DNA of 64,000 nt, taken from positions 496,001 to 560,000 of the forward strand of contig NZ_BFAZ01000009.1 of assembly GCF_003114815.1 (NCBI RefSeq). Direction: 5' to 3'. A model generated the notes under the pieces. The model saw only the letters and a list, made by a program, of their open reading frames with translations. It was not told the DNA's origin and made no database searches. Below are positions 8,329 through 17,520 of the stretch, in pieces (the first letter of the stretch is position 1; every line of letters begins with the position of its first letter). A program made the position numbers and the translations under genes. The stretch is from Leptospira ellinghausenii (GTDB lineage Bacteria; Spirochaetota; Leptospiria; Leptospirales; Leptospiraceae).

Positions 8329-8865
8329 CTATCTTAGAGATTTTAAAAATACAATCATTAAGTTTTGAAGTGCTATTTCTGTTTGCTCATCTTGAATTTG
8401 CCCCTCTGATGATACTTTACCTTTTACTCCTGAGATGAGTATACTTGTATCATCCGTTAATTTGGCACCGATTGTTTTTAATACTAAAAGTAACGATTCA
8501 TGCGCCTTTTGGCCAACAGATGCAGCAGTGATGACAGCAACGGGTTTATCGGTAAACACAATGGAAGAAACTGCCCACTCTAATGCATTTTTTAAGACAC
8601 CGGGTATACTAAAAACATATTCAGGTGAACAAATTAGGATACCATCTGCACGTTTTATTTCACCCAAAAAATCCTTTATGATCTCAGGTGTTGCCTCTTC
8701 CGATATTCCAGAATCAAAAAAAGGAAATTTGACAATTTTATCATAAATGATCATATCACAAGCTGGCTGATAATCAGTTTTAAGTGTATTTAGTATTTTT
8801 CTATTATACGATGTTGCACTGATGCCACCTGAAATTGCGAGTATGATCGGTTTTTTGTTTATCAT
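8329..8865 (-). CDS. NADPH-dependent FMN reductase-like flavoprotein
   Basis: The product is 178 residues. PIILAISGGISATSYNRKIL at the N-terminus is the flavin phosphate-binding loop, and ILICSPEYVFSIPGVLKNAL near residues 92-115 is the SsuE/ChrR/azoreductase family signature. Such enzymes reduce FMN, quinones, azo dyes or chromate with NAD(P)H. It starts 3 bases after the stop of the large repetitive envelope protein and so closes a three-gene operon, although no functional link is evident. Confidence 0.8.
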   Translation of the reverse strand: MINKKPIILAISGGISATSYNRKILNTLKTDYQPACDMIIYDKIVKFPFFDSGISEEATPEIIKDFLGEIKRADGILICSPEYVFSIPGVLKNALEWAVSSIVFTDKPVAVITAASVGQKAHESLLLVLKTIGAKLTDDTSILISGVKGKVSSEGQIQDEQTEIALQNLMIVFLKSLR

Positions 8866-8868
8866 AAT

Positions 8869-11298
8869 TTAAATACTGATCCCTAAAATTTTTTTTGATC
8901 CATCAGGTTCTTTGGAATAAGAAAACAATTTTAAAATAGAAAATTTTTCATACCCATTCTCTTCCGTTTGGTATTCCCAAAGCCAACCCCAAAGGCTTCC
9001 CCTTTTCACAAACCCTCTTTCCAATTCTGTTTTTTCCTGGTAAACAACACCTAACAATACATATGTTGCATATTGTTTATCTGATTTTGTTTCATTGTGA
9101 TAATATCCGATCCCAAGAATCCCTAATTCTGTCTTTTCTTCATTTGATTTAGAAACATAATATAGTAATGGACCATACATACTTGACGTTTCCCCTTCTG
9201 ACTCTGTGGTTCTTATGAGTGGGGAAAAATTAATAGTCTTTTTAGACTGTGTTTGATCATATCCTAACCAAAGCAAGGTTAGCCGATCAATTTCCTTATT
9301 TCTTCTTTGGAAACTAAATAAATAATCCCAGAAACTCCGCAATTGATAAACAGAAGTATTGTTTTCCGATTCTAATAGATACAATAGATTATAATAATGT
9401 CCTTCCTTTTTGTGCTGATAATAATTGAGTAAAGTAAAGGTAGTAAATTCACTTTCACCCCAATGATTGAAAGAGAATGGAATGATCGAAAAACTTGAAT
9501 CCGAATAATAAAAAGGAAAAAACAGAAGATGAGATAATTTTACCTTTTTTTCCGAGGGAACCACTTCAATTTTATCTTTAGCAGGTATGGGAGAGTTATA
9601 TTCATATTCCCAATCAACAAACCATAATAAATTTGTTCTGATACTAGATGTATCTTTATTTCGGTAGAAAAATGGTGTGATCCATATTGTAGTATTTGGA
9701 TCTTTACTTGCATATTGATAAGAATGATAGGAAATCCAAACAGGCCATATCAAAAATTCTTTAGATTCATAGGTCTTATTACTAATTTTTGTATAATTTG
9801 AAATGAGAGTATATGTATTACTTTTGGAACTTACGTCAGTTTTGGTTTGGTTGTGTATATAAAAAGGTAATACACGATGCCCGAAATCGATATCAGATTG
9901 GTATACATTTACAATTGGCCAAAAAAAAGATTTTTCAATCCGATGGTTTAGTTGGTATTCCTCTTGGATATAACCATTCAAAAAATAGGAATGGATTTCA
10001 GATGACTTATCCTTTTGTTTTCCATAAAACGGAAAGATAATTTTATATTCTAAATCATCAGAAACATAACTTAGCCAAATTGGAAAAAATGGTGGGAGCA
10101 AAACAACTCTGTCTTCAGAAGACTCATCCCAAGTAAACCAAGCAAAAGGTAATAAACGAATGTGTTTTTGTGTGTCTGCTACCTCATATGAAAAGATGCC
10201 AAACAAAAGTTGGTACCCTGTAAACTGCTCACTATTCTCTCGATTGAATTCCCTTTTTTTTCTTATCTCGGGTTTTGAAGAAATGACCTCACTTCGTTTA
10301 AGAGAATTTCCTATGATCATTCGACTTCGCTTTGAGATTCCAAATAAATTATAGAATAACCCAAAATCATAATCCAAATATACATTTCCTTTATTTGTTG
10401 CCAAGTTAACACTTGTGTCGTGAACCTTTGTATACCAGAATAAATTGATATGGTAATCGTCTTCCTTGTCTTTTAGATTTAAATAAATAGGAAATATAAA
10501 ATCGAACTCTCTTTTGGTCGAAACATAACTCCCAACAAATGGAAATAATACAAACAATCTTTCTTCCTTGGATTGGTTTTTAGAATAATACAGTGGACCC
10601 AACCAATACTCATGATAAGTAGTTCGGTAATTTTGATAATAGAGTAAAAGTGGAAAAAACAAATAATTCTCTTTTGAATAATAAAACAAAGGTGTAAACG
10701 ATACTTCATTTAATCCTCGTTTACCGCTTGTTTCAAAATGAAACAAAGTAAAGAGCCTGTAATAATTCAAATGATCAGCACCTACCTCTTCTTTATTTTT
10801 ATAAACAATGAATGGTAAAACTGGAAAACCAAATGTACTTTGATTTTCTCTATTTTTCTGATATAAGAAAGGAATGGCGATTAAATGTGAGTTATTAGCA
10901 TGATTTCCCCAAAAAACAAGAGGATAGATGGATTTATGAACAGAGTCATTTTCTTTTGTGACATTATAATTCATAATACGTTTGAATTCGCGATTATCAA
11001 TTTTGCTTTGTAGATGATCATAAAATGGAAAAAACGTTTTTGATTTTGATAGCGGATAATCGTAATAACGATAGACTCCCATTGCTTTTACAGAGTAATG
11101 ATCCTTCCAATCCTCAATGTCATATAAAATATTACTTGCCCTATATTTTTTACTCCTTTCACTCCCATAAATCTGAACCTCTCTTTCACTTTCTAAATCT
11201 GGCCATGATTTTGCAGTGATCGGAAAAACCAGAAAGAAAATGAGACATGGAAGGAGATGGTGTAATTTCAATGGATCTACATTCTGTTTTTGGTTCAT
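8869..11298 (-). CDS. Large exported protein of repeated aromatic beta segments, probable outer-membrane protein
   Basis: I recognise no named domain in this 809-residue protein. A signal peptide spans residues 9-30 (ends near ITAKS). The rest is built of many loosely repeated units in which a phenylalanine/tyrosine-rich strand such as LLPPFFPIWLSY, IIFPFYGKQ or VLPFYIHNQT is followed by a charged turn (DDLEYK, DKSSEI, TKTDVS) and another aromatic strand. That periodicity suggests a very large beta-barrel or beta-solenoid. It lies between a lipoprotein gene (2-base gap) and a flavoprotein gene (3-base gap). The function is unknown. Confidence 0.8.
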   Translation of the reverse strand: MNQKQNVDPLKLHHLLPCLIFFLVFPITAKSWPDLESEREVQIYGSERSKKYRASNILYDIEDWKDHYSVKAMGVYRYYDYPLSKSKTFFPFYDHLQSKIDNREFKRIMNYNVTKENDSVHKSIYPLVFWGNHANNSHLIAIPFLYQKNRENQSTFGFPVLPFIVYKNKEEVGADHLNYYRLFTLFHFETSGKRGLNEVSFTPLFYYSKENYLFFPLLLYYQNYRTTYHEYWLGPLYYSKNQSKEERLFVLFPFVGSYVSTKREFDFIFPIYLNLKDKEDDYHINLFWYTKVHDTSVNLATNKGNVYLDYDFGLFYNLFGISKRSRMIIGNSLKRSEVISSKPEIRKKREFNRENSEQFTGYQLLFGIFSYEVADTQKHIRLLPFAWFTWDESSEDRVVLLPPFFPIWLSYVSDDLEYKIIFPFYGKQKDKSSEIHSYFLNGYIQEEYQLNHRIEKSFFWPIVNVYQSDIDFGHRVLPFYIHNQTKTDVSSKSNTYTLISNYTKISNKTYESKEFLIWPVWISYHSYQYASKDPNTTIWITPFFYRNKDTSSIRTNLLWFVDWEYEYNSPIPAKDKIEVVPSEKKVKLSHLLFFPFYYSDSSFSIIPFSFNHWGESEFTTFTLLNYYQHKKEGHYYNLLYLLESENNTSVYQLRSFWDYLFSFQRRNKEIDRLTLLWLGYDQTQSKKTINFSPLIRTTESEGETSSMYGPLLYYVSKSNEEKTELGILGIGYYHNETKSDKQYATYVLLGVVYQEKTELERGFVKRGSLWGWLWEYQTEENGYEKFSILKLFSYSKEPDGSKKILGISI

Positions 11299-11300
11299 TT

Positions 11301-12149
11301 TTATTTTAATTTATTTCGGATGGGTAAAGAAATCGTTTTTTTCAATTTTTTGGGTAAATACTCAATCATGGTAACGAAACTAGGATTCACATTCAGTTTG
11401 TTATAAGCGTAATCAAGTTGAGAAATTAAAATTGGTTTCGAACTAGGGTACATTTGCCCTATCTGTTTTTTTCCTTCTCGGTCATACAATGGTATCACAG
11501 ATTTTGATATGGACCTATATGGTAAATACGTCAAAATTGATTTGAGTCTATTGTTTTCATCATATAGATAATCATTGTATGCTAAAACGATTTCTTCGTT
11601 CGAAACAACAACTCCTTCCAGAATATCTTCCGTAAACTCATAAGTGCCCTTCCCCAAACCAAAGATAAATGCAGTTCCGGTAGAAGCCACGTATGCAATT
11701 CCAAAAGCTGCCAATGAAGCAATCCCTGCGGAGGCATATACAGGCATATACACAGGTGAGTTGTCAGATGCTCTTCTGATATCATAGGATGATCTATAGT
11801 AAGGCCAAAATCGGAAATTTCTTGATACACTACTCGCATAATAAATCGGATAATGTATGTATTCTTCTGGTTTCAAATTGATCGATCGGTCATCAATGAG
11901 AATGGCAATTGTACGGAGGATCTTACCTGTTTCTTTCTCTTTTAAGATCGCATGATATTGTTTTCCATCTTTTTCTGGTCGTTTTATCTCGGCAAACACA
12001 GGTATAAAATATTCGTCAATTTCTTGCGATTCGGAATACACAGGCACATCTATTGGTAGGCGTAAATTTTCTTTAGGTATCGTTACCTCTTTCGTAAAAC
12101 AACCATTTAGTGAGAATAAGAATACGGGTATCAAAGTCCAGTTTTTCAT
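11301..12149 (-). CDS. Hypothetical lipoprotein with an internal hydrophobic glycine-rich segment
   Basis: The ATG at 12149 places a clean signal (MKNWTLIPVFLFSLNGC) at the N-terminus, so it is preferred over the longer reading from 12191. The lipobox is LNGC (Cys17), giving a 282-residue precursor. A segment rich in Ala and Gly (SAGIASLAAFGIAYVASTG) around the middle could be a membrane hairpin. The C-terminal half has [14 protein letters not shown] near the end. It is the first gene of an operon with the 809-residue repetitive protein. I recognise no family. Confidence 0.75.
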   Translation of the reverse strand: MKNWTLIPVFLFSLNGCFTKEVTIPKENLRLPIDVPVYSESQEIDEYFIPVFAEIKRPEKDGKQYHAILKEKETGKILRTIAILIDDRSINLKPEEYIHYPIYYASSVSRNFRFWPYYRSSYDIRRASDNSPVYMPVYASAGIASLAAFGIAYVASTGTAFIFGLGKGTYEFTEDILEGVVVSNEEIVLAYNDYLYDENNRLKSILTYLPYRSISKSVIPLYDREGKKQIGQMYPSSKPILISQLDYAYNKLNVNPSFVTMIEYLPKKLKKTISLPIRNKLK

Positions 12150-12376
12150 AAGGCGAATCAAAATATACTCAGTTCCCTTGAACGAATACAATCAAAATTT
12201 GTTAGATGCATTCAGATTTATGGAAATGAGTTAAGGTTTCCTTCGCGAAAAAACTTCTCTTAAATTCCCGGTTAGCTTTAGTATTCTCAATATAAATTAA
12301 CTACCATTTTCTGCGAAATTAAGAATGATCAGCCGTGCCCTAGTGAGAAAAGTGGCAGTATAGGATCTTTTTTCTT

Positions 12377-13327
12377 TTGCGTATTCTACTTGCTCCAATG
12401 GAAGGACTTCTTGATTTTCGTTTACGTGATACATTAACACGCGTAGGCGGATACGACGAATGTGTCAGCGAATTCATTCGAGTGAATGATACCCTACTTC
12501 CTTCTCATAGATATTATCGTTGTGTTCCAGAATTATATAATAATAGCCGCACCAAATCTGGAGTTCCAGTAAAAGTACAACTATTAGGTTCTGACGTCAA
12601 TTGTATGGCAGAAAACGCCAGTAAGGTGGCGTCGCTTGGAGCCTATGGTATCGATATCAATTTTGGTTGTCCTGCTCCAACGGTAAATCGAAACCGAGGA
12701 GGGGCAGCGTTACTCAAAGAACCAAACTTAATGTATGAGATTGTAAAAGCAGTTCGAAATGTTGTACCACGAGAAATTCCAGTCACTGCAAAAATGAGAC
12801 TGGGTTATGACACCACCGAACATGCGCTTGTTTGTGCAAAAGCATTGGAAGAAGGTGGAGCAAAAGAAATTGTTGTTCATGCCAGGACAAAAGTTGACGG
12901 ATACAAACCACCTGCGTATTGGGAATGGATTTCTAAAATAACAGAACATATAAAAATTCCAGTTGTTGCCAATGGAGAAATTTGGACCGTAACCGACGCT
13001 ATCCGGTGCCAAAAAATCTCAGGGTGTAAGGATATTATGATTGGTAGAGGTGCGGTAACAAACCCCGCCCTTGCTTTACTCATGAAAGGGACCCAATACA
13101 ATCGTTTTGAGTGGTTCGAAATTAAACACTTATTACTGAATTATTGGAAATCCATGGAAACGGGAATTGATGGAATTAGCAAAAATGGTAGGATTAAACA
13201 ATGGTTAAAGTATCTTTCAAGAGAGTATGAGGAAGCAATTGTTGATTTCCAATACGTGAAACAACTTTCAAGTCCCAAGGAATTGGAAACTACTTACTTT
13301 TCTGACTTAATATCACTCAGAAAATGA
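12377..13327 (+). CDS. dusC: tRNA-dihydrouridine synthase, DusC type (U16)
   Basis: The product is 316 residues and starts with TTG: the enzyme family begins MR[IV]LLAPMEG exactly here, and AGGAT lies 9 bases upstream. FMN-binding TIM-barrel motifs are LAPMEGLLDFRLRD, NFGCPAPTVNRNRGGAALL with the catalytic Cys, VTAKMRLGYD, VVHARTKVDGY, VVANGEIW and MIGRGAVTNPAL. The NGEIW and GYKPPAYWEWI variants, and a C-terminal RIKQWLKYLSREY, fit DusC, which reduces uridine 16 of tRNA, better than DusA or DusB. It stands alone upstream of a DUF2721 gene. Confidence 0.9.
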   Translation: MRILLAPMEGLLDFRLRDTLTRVGGYDECVSEFIRVNDTLLPSHRYYRCVPELYNNSRTKSGVPVKVQLLGSDVNCMAENASKVASLGAYGIDINFGCPAPTVNRNRGGAALLKEPNLMYEIVKAVRNVVPREIPVTAKMRLGYDTTEHALVCAKALEEGGAKEIVVHARTKVDGYKPPAYWEWISKITEHIKIPVVANGEIWTVTDAIRCQKISGCKDIMIGRGAVTNPALALLMKGTQYNRFEWFEIKHLLLNYWKSMETGIDGISKNGRIKQWLKYLSREYEEAIVDFQYVKQLSSPKELETTYFSDLISLRK

Positions 13328-13365
13328 TAGCAATACCCAACCGAATGATGTAAAAAGGAATCAAT

Positions 13366-13860
13366 ATGTTTGAATCTTTTTCCAATTCCGAAATCCTATC
13401 AGGTATGATCACACCCGCTGTCCTTGTGTCAGCTTGTGCTAGTTTGATTTTTTCCACAGCAAATCGACTCGGTAGAATTTTTGATCGAGTGAATCTTTTG
13501 AAATCAGAAGTAGAACTTTTGCTCGAGGGAAAACGAAGTTTTCATGAACAAAGAATGGTGTATATGAGACACCAACTGTCTGTGCAAAAAAAACGCGCTG
13601 TTCTCATCCAACGATCGATGGCATTTTTATACTTAGCTACATCCTTATTTATCATTTCCAGTTTGGCTCTTGCGTTTACACTTGCTTTTGCCAAAAATCT
13701 GAACTGGATTCCCACAGTAGTTGCTCTATCAGGAGGGATTTGTTTGTTTTTTGCAAGTGCACTTCTTTTGTATGAAAGTCGATACAACCTAACATTCATT
13801 AATCGTCAAATTGAGTTTACTGAGTTTTTGGAAAGAGAAATCCAAGAAAAAATGAAATAA
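13366..13860 (+). CDS. DUF2721 family membrane protein
   Basis: This 164-residue protein opens with GMITPAVLVSACASLIFSTANRLGRIFDRV, the hallmark of DUF2721. One membrane segment is in that region and two more are at about 87-108 and 113-133. A charged helical stretch (35-75) lies between them on one side of the membrane. The family function is unknown. It follows dusC by 38 bases and is followed by a hairpin at 13877-13909. Confidence 0.85.
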   Translation: MFESFSNSEILSGMITPAVLVSACASLIFSTANRLGRIFDRVNLLKSEVELLLEGKRSFHEQRMVYMRHQLSVQKKRAVLIQRSMAFLYLATSLFIISSLALAFTLAFAKNLNWIPTVVALSGGICLFFASALLLYESRYNLTFINRQIEFTEFLEREIQEKMK

Positions 13861-13876
13861 CTTGTTTTAAATCATT

Positions 13877-13909
13877 GCCCAAAAGGAGTTTTTGATTTCC
13901 CTTTTGGGC
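13877..13909 (+). terminator. Perfect 10-bp hairpin after the DUF2721 gene
   Basis: GCCCAAAAGG (13877-13886) pairs perfectly with CCTTTTGGGC (13900-13909) across a 13-base loop, 16 bases after the stop codon. There is no T run after it, so it may act as an mRNA 3'-end stabiliser or a Rho-dependent end rather than an intrinsic terminator. Confidence 0.45.
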
Positions 13910-13952
13910 GCCTCGAAACCGTTCAGTTACAAAGATACAATCGATAAACGAC

Positions 13953-14013
13953 CGCGTTATCCGCTCCAATCTTTCGCAAAAGCGAAAGGATTTCCGCTAC
14001 TACCGCTGGCGCG
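13953..14013. repeat. REP-like imperfect inverted repeat
   Basis: A 61-bp element begins and ends with CGCG (13953-13956 and 14010-14013) and is centred on a strong hairpin, AATCTTTCGC (13968-13977), loop AAAA, GCGAAAGGATT (13982-13992), with one bulged G. The flanks hold TCCGCT and TTCCGCTACTACCGCT in non-symmetrical spacing. It resembles short intergenic palindromic elements I remember from other AT-rich bacterial genomes, but copy number cannot be judged from one window. Confidence 0.4.
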
Positions 14014-14097
14014 TAAAACTCATTCTATTTTTTAACGTATCTAGTATTCTCCATTTCATATGTCTGAGGATTTTTGCTTCATGAGTTGTCACGCACC

Positions 14098-14337
14098 AGG
14101 GATCCGTAGGGCTCGGTCCTCGGAGGGTCCACCCGATGAGGACGGGAGCGAATGCGGACCCCGAAGTGAGCCCGCCCGGGTGCCCAGTGTCCCTACTATG
14201 AACTTTTGGAAATTAAAATTGCGGATTTTGAGAATCGGCGTGCCAGGAATAGCAGGCCGTGGTAAAGGGAACACATTGGGTGGCGGGTCCAGTTCCCCAC
14301 CCTCAGATCGGGCGGGGAAAGTGTACCCCGCGCCCAA
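14098..14337. other. GC-rich, strongly folded intergenic island; candidate structured RNA or repeat element
   Basis: This stretch is far richer in G and C than its AT-rich surroundings and contains three nested folds. Domain 1: AGGGA (14098-14102)/TCCCT (14190-14194), GGGCTC (14109-14114)/GAGCCC (14168-14173), GGGTCC (14125-14130)/GGACCC (14156-14161), CCCG (14132-14135)/CGGG (14143-14146). Domain 2: CGGC/GCCG (14236-14239, 14256-14259) enclosing TGC/GCA. Domain 3: a long stem 14276-14288/14325-14337 enclosing TTCCCCACCC/GGGCGGGGAA (14293-14302, 14310-14319). Open frames on both strands here have implausible low-complexity products. The transcribed strand is unknown and no Rfam family is recognised. 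Confidence 0.4.
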
Positions 14338-14443
14338 CCCCCCACCGCCCCTCTTTTGTAACAAATCTGACAAAAAAAAACGATTTTCCTGTCACCTCAC
14401 CTTTCTAGAACGGTAAGTAAAAATTAGATTCGGAAATTCCTTC

Positions 14444-15754
14444 ATGAGAGAAATCAAAACTGTCACGATTTTAGGTGCCAACGGAGCCATGGGTTCTGGA
14501 AGTGCAGGCGTTATTGCTGCCTTCGGTGGTGCTAAAGTCCATATGCTCGCTAGAGATGTAGAAAAAGCAAAACAGGGTATCGAAGCCGCTGTAGCATCCG
14601 TCAAAACGGATACCATTCGCGCACGAATGATCCCTGGTTCCTACGATGCGGATCTGGAAAAAGCAGTCGCAGAGTCAGATTGGGTATTCGAACTCGTGGC
14701 GGAAAGTTACGAAGTCAAAGAACCGATCAACACTCGTATCGCAAAAGCGCGCCGTCCGGGAACCATTGTTTCCACTGTGTCCTCTGGACTTTCCATTGGT
14801 CGTTTGGCAAAAGCATACGATGAAGATGGTCAAAAACACTATTACGGAACGCATTTTTTTAACCCTCCTTATAAAATGATCCTTTGTGAACTCGTAACTC
14901 ACTCTGGAAATGACAAAAAAGTCACACAAGCGTTAGGTGAATACTTAGAAAAAGTTTTAGGCCGCGCTGTGGTTTATACAAACGACACTCCTGCCTTTGC
15001 TGGAAACCGAATTGGATTTCAGTTGATGAACGAAGTGGCTCACTTTGCAGAAAAGTATGCTGACAAAGGCGGAATCGCACTTATGGACGAAATCATGTCT
15101 GGTTACACTGGACGTGCCATGGGCCCACTTGCAACTGCAGACTTCGTAGGTCTTGATGTTCACAAAGCCATCGTAGACAATATCTACGACAACACAAAAG
15201 ACGAAGCACATGAAACATTCAAACTTCCTGGTTACTTCCAAAAGTTAATCGATGCTGGTAAACTTGGTATGAAATCTGGTGGTGGCCTCACAAAAGTTGT
15301 GAAACACGCTGACGGAAAACGTGAGAAGTTTGTTTACAATATCAAAACAGGAGAGTACGATCCGTACCCAAAATTTGATATTCCTTTTATCAAAGAAGCT
15401 CGCCAAAAAATCAAAGACTCCGATTACAAAGGTGCGATGGATGTAGTAAAAAAAGCGAATGGTTTCGAAGCAGAAATCGCACGTTACTTCATTTCACGTT
15501 ACATCAGTTATTCGCTCTCTCTCGTAGGAGAAGTAGTGGATACAAAAGAAAACACTGATGGAGCAATGGGTTTTGGTTTTAACTGGGTTCCTGCGTCTGC
15601 ATTTGTTGATTTCCTTGGTGGACCAAAAGAAACAATTAAGATGATGGAAGAGTCTAAAATACCAGTTCCAAAACTTTTAAAAGACGCAAAAGAAGGCAAA
15701 AAGTTCTACGAACTTGGCGAGAAACTAGACGCAAGGTCTCTTTTCAAAGGTTAA
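14444..15754 (+). CDS. 3-hydroxyacyl-CoA dehydrogenase
   Basis: The product is 436 residues. The N-terminal Rossmann fold has [21 protein letters not shown] (NAD-binding GxGxxG variant) and [14 protein letters not shown]. The segment [16 protein letters not shown] around residues 138-153 holds the catalytic His and matches FNPxxxM of the family, and [10 protein letters not shown] starts the helical dimerisation domain. It oxidises L-3-hydroxyacyl-CoA to 3-ketoacyl-CoA in beta-oxidation. There is no fused enoyl-CoA hydratase domain. The thiolase gene follows after 13 bases, so the two form a fatty-acid oxidation operon. Confidence 0.92.
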   Translation: MREIKTVTILGANGAMGSGSAGVIAAFGGAKVHMLARDVEKAKQGIEAAVASVKTDTIRARMIPGSYDADLEKAVAESDWVFELVAESYEVKEPINTRIAKARRPGTIVSTVSSGLSIGRLAKAYDEDGQKHYYGTHFFNPPYKMILCELVTHSGNDKKVTQALGEYLEKVLGRAVVYTNDTPAFAGNRIGFQLMNEVAHFAEKYADKGGIALMDEIMSGYTGRAMGPLATADFVGLDVHKAIVDNIYDNTKDEAHETFKLPGYFQKLIDAGKLGMKSGGGLTKVVKHADGKREKFVYNIKTGEYDPYPKFDIPFIKEARQKIKDSDYKGAMDVVKKANGFEAEIARYFISRYISYSLSLVGEVVDTKENTDGAMGFGFNWVPASAFVDFLGGPKETIKMMEESKIPVPKLLKDAKEGKKFYELGEKLDARSLFKG

Positions 15755-15767
15755 TTAGGAGTATCAT

Positions 15768-17033
15768 ATGAGTGAAAAAGTATTTGTACTAGGCGGGGAA
15801 CAAACCGACTTCCAAAGGAACTGGACAAAAGAAGGAAAAACCTTCATGTCCATGATGCGTGAAGTATTAGATGATGCTCTTGAAAAAGTTGGCATTAGTT
15901 ATGATGAAATCAAACGATTGAACAAAGAAAATCGTGTGGCTGTTTTTGTTGGAAACTTTGATGCTGAACAGTACGCAAACCAAGGACATTTGGGTGCATT
16001 TTTAACAGAAGTAAACCCTGCACTTTTCGGGGTTCCTGGTGCTCGTTATGAAGCTGCTTGTGCTTCTGGATCGGTTGCACTTGATGCAGCGATCACACAT
16101 ATCCGTGCAGAAGACTACGATCTAGCGATCGTTCTTGGTGTGGAAGTGATGAAAACCGTTTCTTCTTCTGTGGGTGGTGACTTCCTAGGAACTGCTGCCT
16201 ATTACGAAAAAGAAGCAAAAGGGGTTCAATTTCCTTTCCCTAAACTTTTCGGAAAATTAGCAGACGTGATCCTCGAACGTTATGAACTAAAAGAAGAACG
16301 TTTTATGGATGCTCTTGCTGAAATTTCACGTATCAATTACGCAAATGCAAAACGGAACCCAAAAGCACAAACTCGTACATGGTTCATGAACAAAGAACAT
16401 GCGATGGCTCGTGGTGGTGATAATAATATGGCTGTGGGTGGAAGACTTTGTATCACTGACTGTTCTCAAGTAACAGACGGTGCTGCAGTGACCATCCTTG
16501 CTTCTAAAGATTACACAAAAGAATACGCTAAAAAAACTGGCCGTAAAATTGATGACATCCCTCGTGTGAAGGGTTGGGGTCACCGAGTCGCACCAATTAC
16601 ATTTGAAGCAAAAAAACAAGAATCCGTTGGAGACAAATACATCCTTCCATGGACTCGCCAAACAGTAAAAGATGCTTACAAACGTGCTGACCTAGATGTA
16701 AAAAACATTGATGTATTTGAAACACATGACTGTTTTACTTCTTCTGAGTATGCTGCGATTTCTGCTTTTGGAATTTCAGAACCAGGAAAAGAACACATCG
16801 CAATCGAAGAAGGAACCATTGACTTTGGTGGGAAAAAACCAATCAATCCATCTGGTGGACTCATCGGTGTGGGTCACCCAGTGGGAGCGTCCGGTGTTCG
16901 TATGATGCTCGACCTCTACAAACAAGTCACAAACACGGCAGGTGACTACCAAGTGAAAGGAGCAAAGAACGGTCTTATGCTCAACATTGGTGGATCGGCT
17001 ACGACGAACTTCGTGTTCATCTTAGGGAAGTGA
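15768..17033 (+). CDS. Thiolase (acetyl-CoA acyltransferase, SCP2-thiolase-like)
   Basis: The product is 421 residues, preceded by AGGAG. The acyl-accepting Cys98 is in [14 protein letters not shown], and [18 protein letters not shown] carries the conserved His. The usual third motif CxGGG is replaced by NIGGSATT, as in SCP2-type and archaeal-type thiolases, which argues for that subfamily. It cleaves 3-ketoacyl-CoA or condenses acetyl-CoA. It lies downstream of the hydroxyacyl-CoA dehydrogenase and 4 bases upstream of a small membrane-protein gene. Confidence 0.9.
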   Translation: MSEKVFVLGGEQTDFQRNWTKEGKTFMSMMREVLDDALEKVGISYDEIKRLNKENRVAVFVGNFDAEQYANQGHLGAFLTEVNPALFGVPGARYEAACASGSVALDAAITHIRAEDYDLAIVLGVEVMKTVSSSVGGDFLGTAAYYEKEAKGVQFPFPKLFGKLADVILERYELKEERFMDALAEISRINYANAKRNPKAQTRTWFMNKEHAMARGGDNNMAVGGRLCITDCSQVTDGAAVTILASKDYTKEYAKKTGRKIDDIPRVKGWGHRVAPITFEAKKQESVGDKYILPWTRQTVKDAYKRADLDVKNIDVFETHDCFTSSEYAAISAFGISEPGKEHIAIEEGTIDFGGKKPINPSGGLIGVGHPVGASGVRMMLDLYKQVTNTAGDYQVKGAKNGLMLNIGGSATTNFVFILGK

Positions 17034-17037
17034 TATA

Positions 17038-17475
17038 GTGAATTCGCTGAATACAGAAAAATGGAATCGGATTTTAGTCCGGTTCCTCCTTGCCTTTTCG
17101 TTTTGGGAAGCAGTGTCGATTCCAGTTCGCATGTTGTTTTTTGCAAAGTTTTACTTTGATCCAACATTCAAATCGATGTTTGTTCCCATAACAGATGTTT
17201 TCTGGCTTGGACCTGTGTTCAGCGATGTATTGTTCACAATTTCCTTTGGTTTTCTTTATGCACTTATGAAAGAATCGCTTCCGCAAGGACTTGTGGGTGG
17301 ATTTTTAGTCGGAATCTTAGTTTCTATCATTGGGTTTGTTTCCCCAATGTTATGGACTTTGTCCTTAACAAACTTTGCTCCTACACAACTCGTATGGGTA
17401 TGGGTGGCGTATTATTCCCTATTCACAGTCTCTACAGCAGTCATCTATTCTGTAGGTTGGAACGCTGAAGACTAA
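17038..17475 (+). CDS. Small four-helix membrane protein, unknown function
   Basis: The 145-residue product starts with GTG four bases after the thiolase stop, so it is cotranscribed. Hydrophobic segments lie at about 14-36, 52-72, 80-103 and 113-136. No conserved domain is recognised. A strong terminator follows at 17487, marking the end of the fatty-acid oxidation operon. Confidence 0.75.
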   Translation: MNSLNTEKWNRILVRFLLAFSFWEAVSIPVRMLFFAKFYFDPTFKSMFVPITDVFWLGPVFSDVLFTISFGFLYALMKESLPQGLVGGFLVGILVSIIGFVSPMLWTLSLTNFAPTQLVWVWVAYYSLFTVSTAVIYSVGWNAED

Positions 17476-17486
17476 TCAAGTCAGTG

Positions 17487-17520
17487 AACCCAAAGGAAAC
17501 TTTGGGTTTTTTATTTTTTA
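17487..17520 (+). terminator. Intrinsic terminator of the beta-oxidation operon
   Basis: AACCCAAAG (17487-17495), loop GAAA, CTTTGGGTT (17500-17508), followed by a T-rich tract to 17520. The stem is perfect with a stable tetraloop. It lies between convergent genes. Confidence 0.85.

Noticed and set aside
12728..13101. Minus-strand frames inside dusC
   Set aside because: Shadow frames of a strongly recognised tRNA-dihydrouridine synthase gene.
14089..14373. Minus-strand open frame across the same GC-rich island (94 codons)
   Set aside because: Glycine/proline-rich low-complexity translation caused by base composition; no signal, domain or ribosome site.
14060..14416. Long plus-strand open frame across the GC-rich island (118 codons)
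   Set aside because: Low-complexity Pro/Ser/Arg-rich product, a complementary open frame exists on the minus strand, and the DNA folds strongly, so it is more plausibly non-coding.
15504..15700. Short minus-strand frame inside the hydroxyacyl-CoA dehydrogenase gene
   Set aside because: Shadow of a conserved enzyme gene; the product is Ser/Thr/Pro-rich and unrelated to anything.
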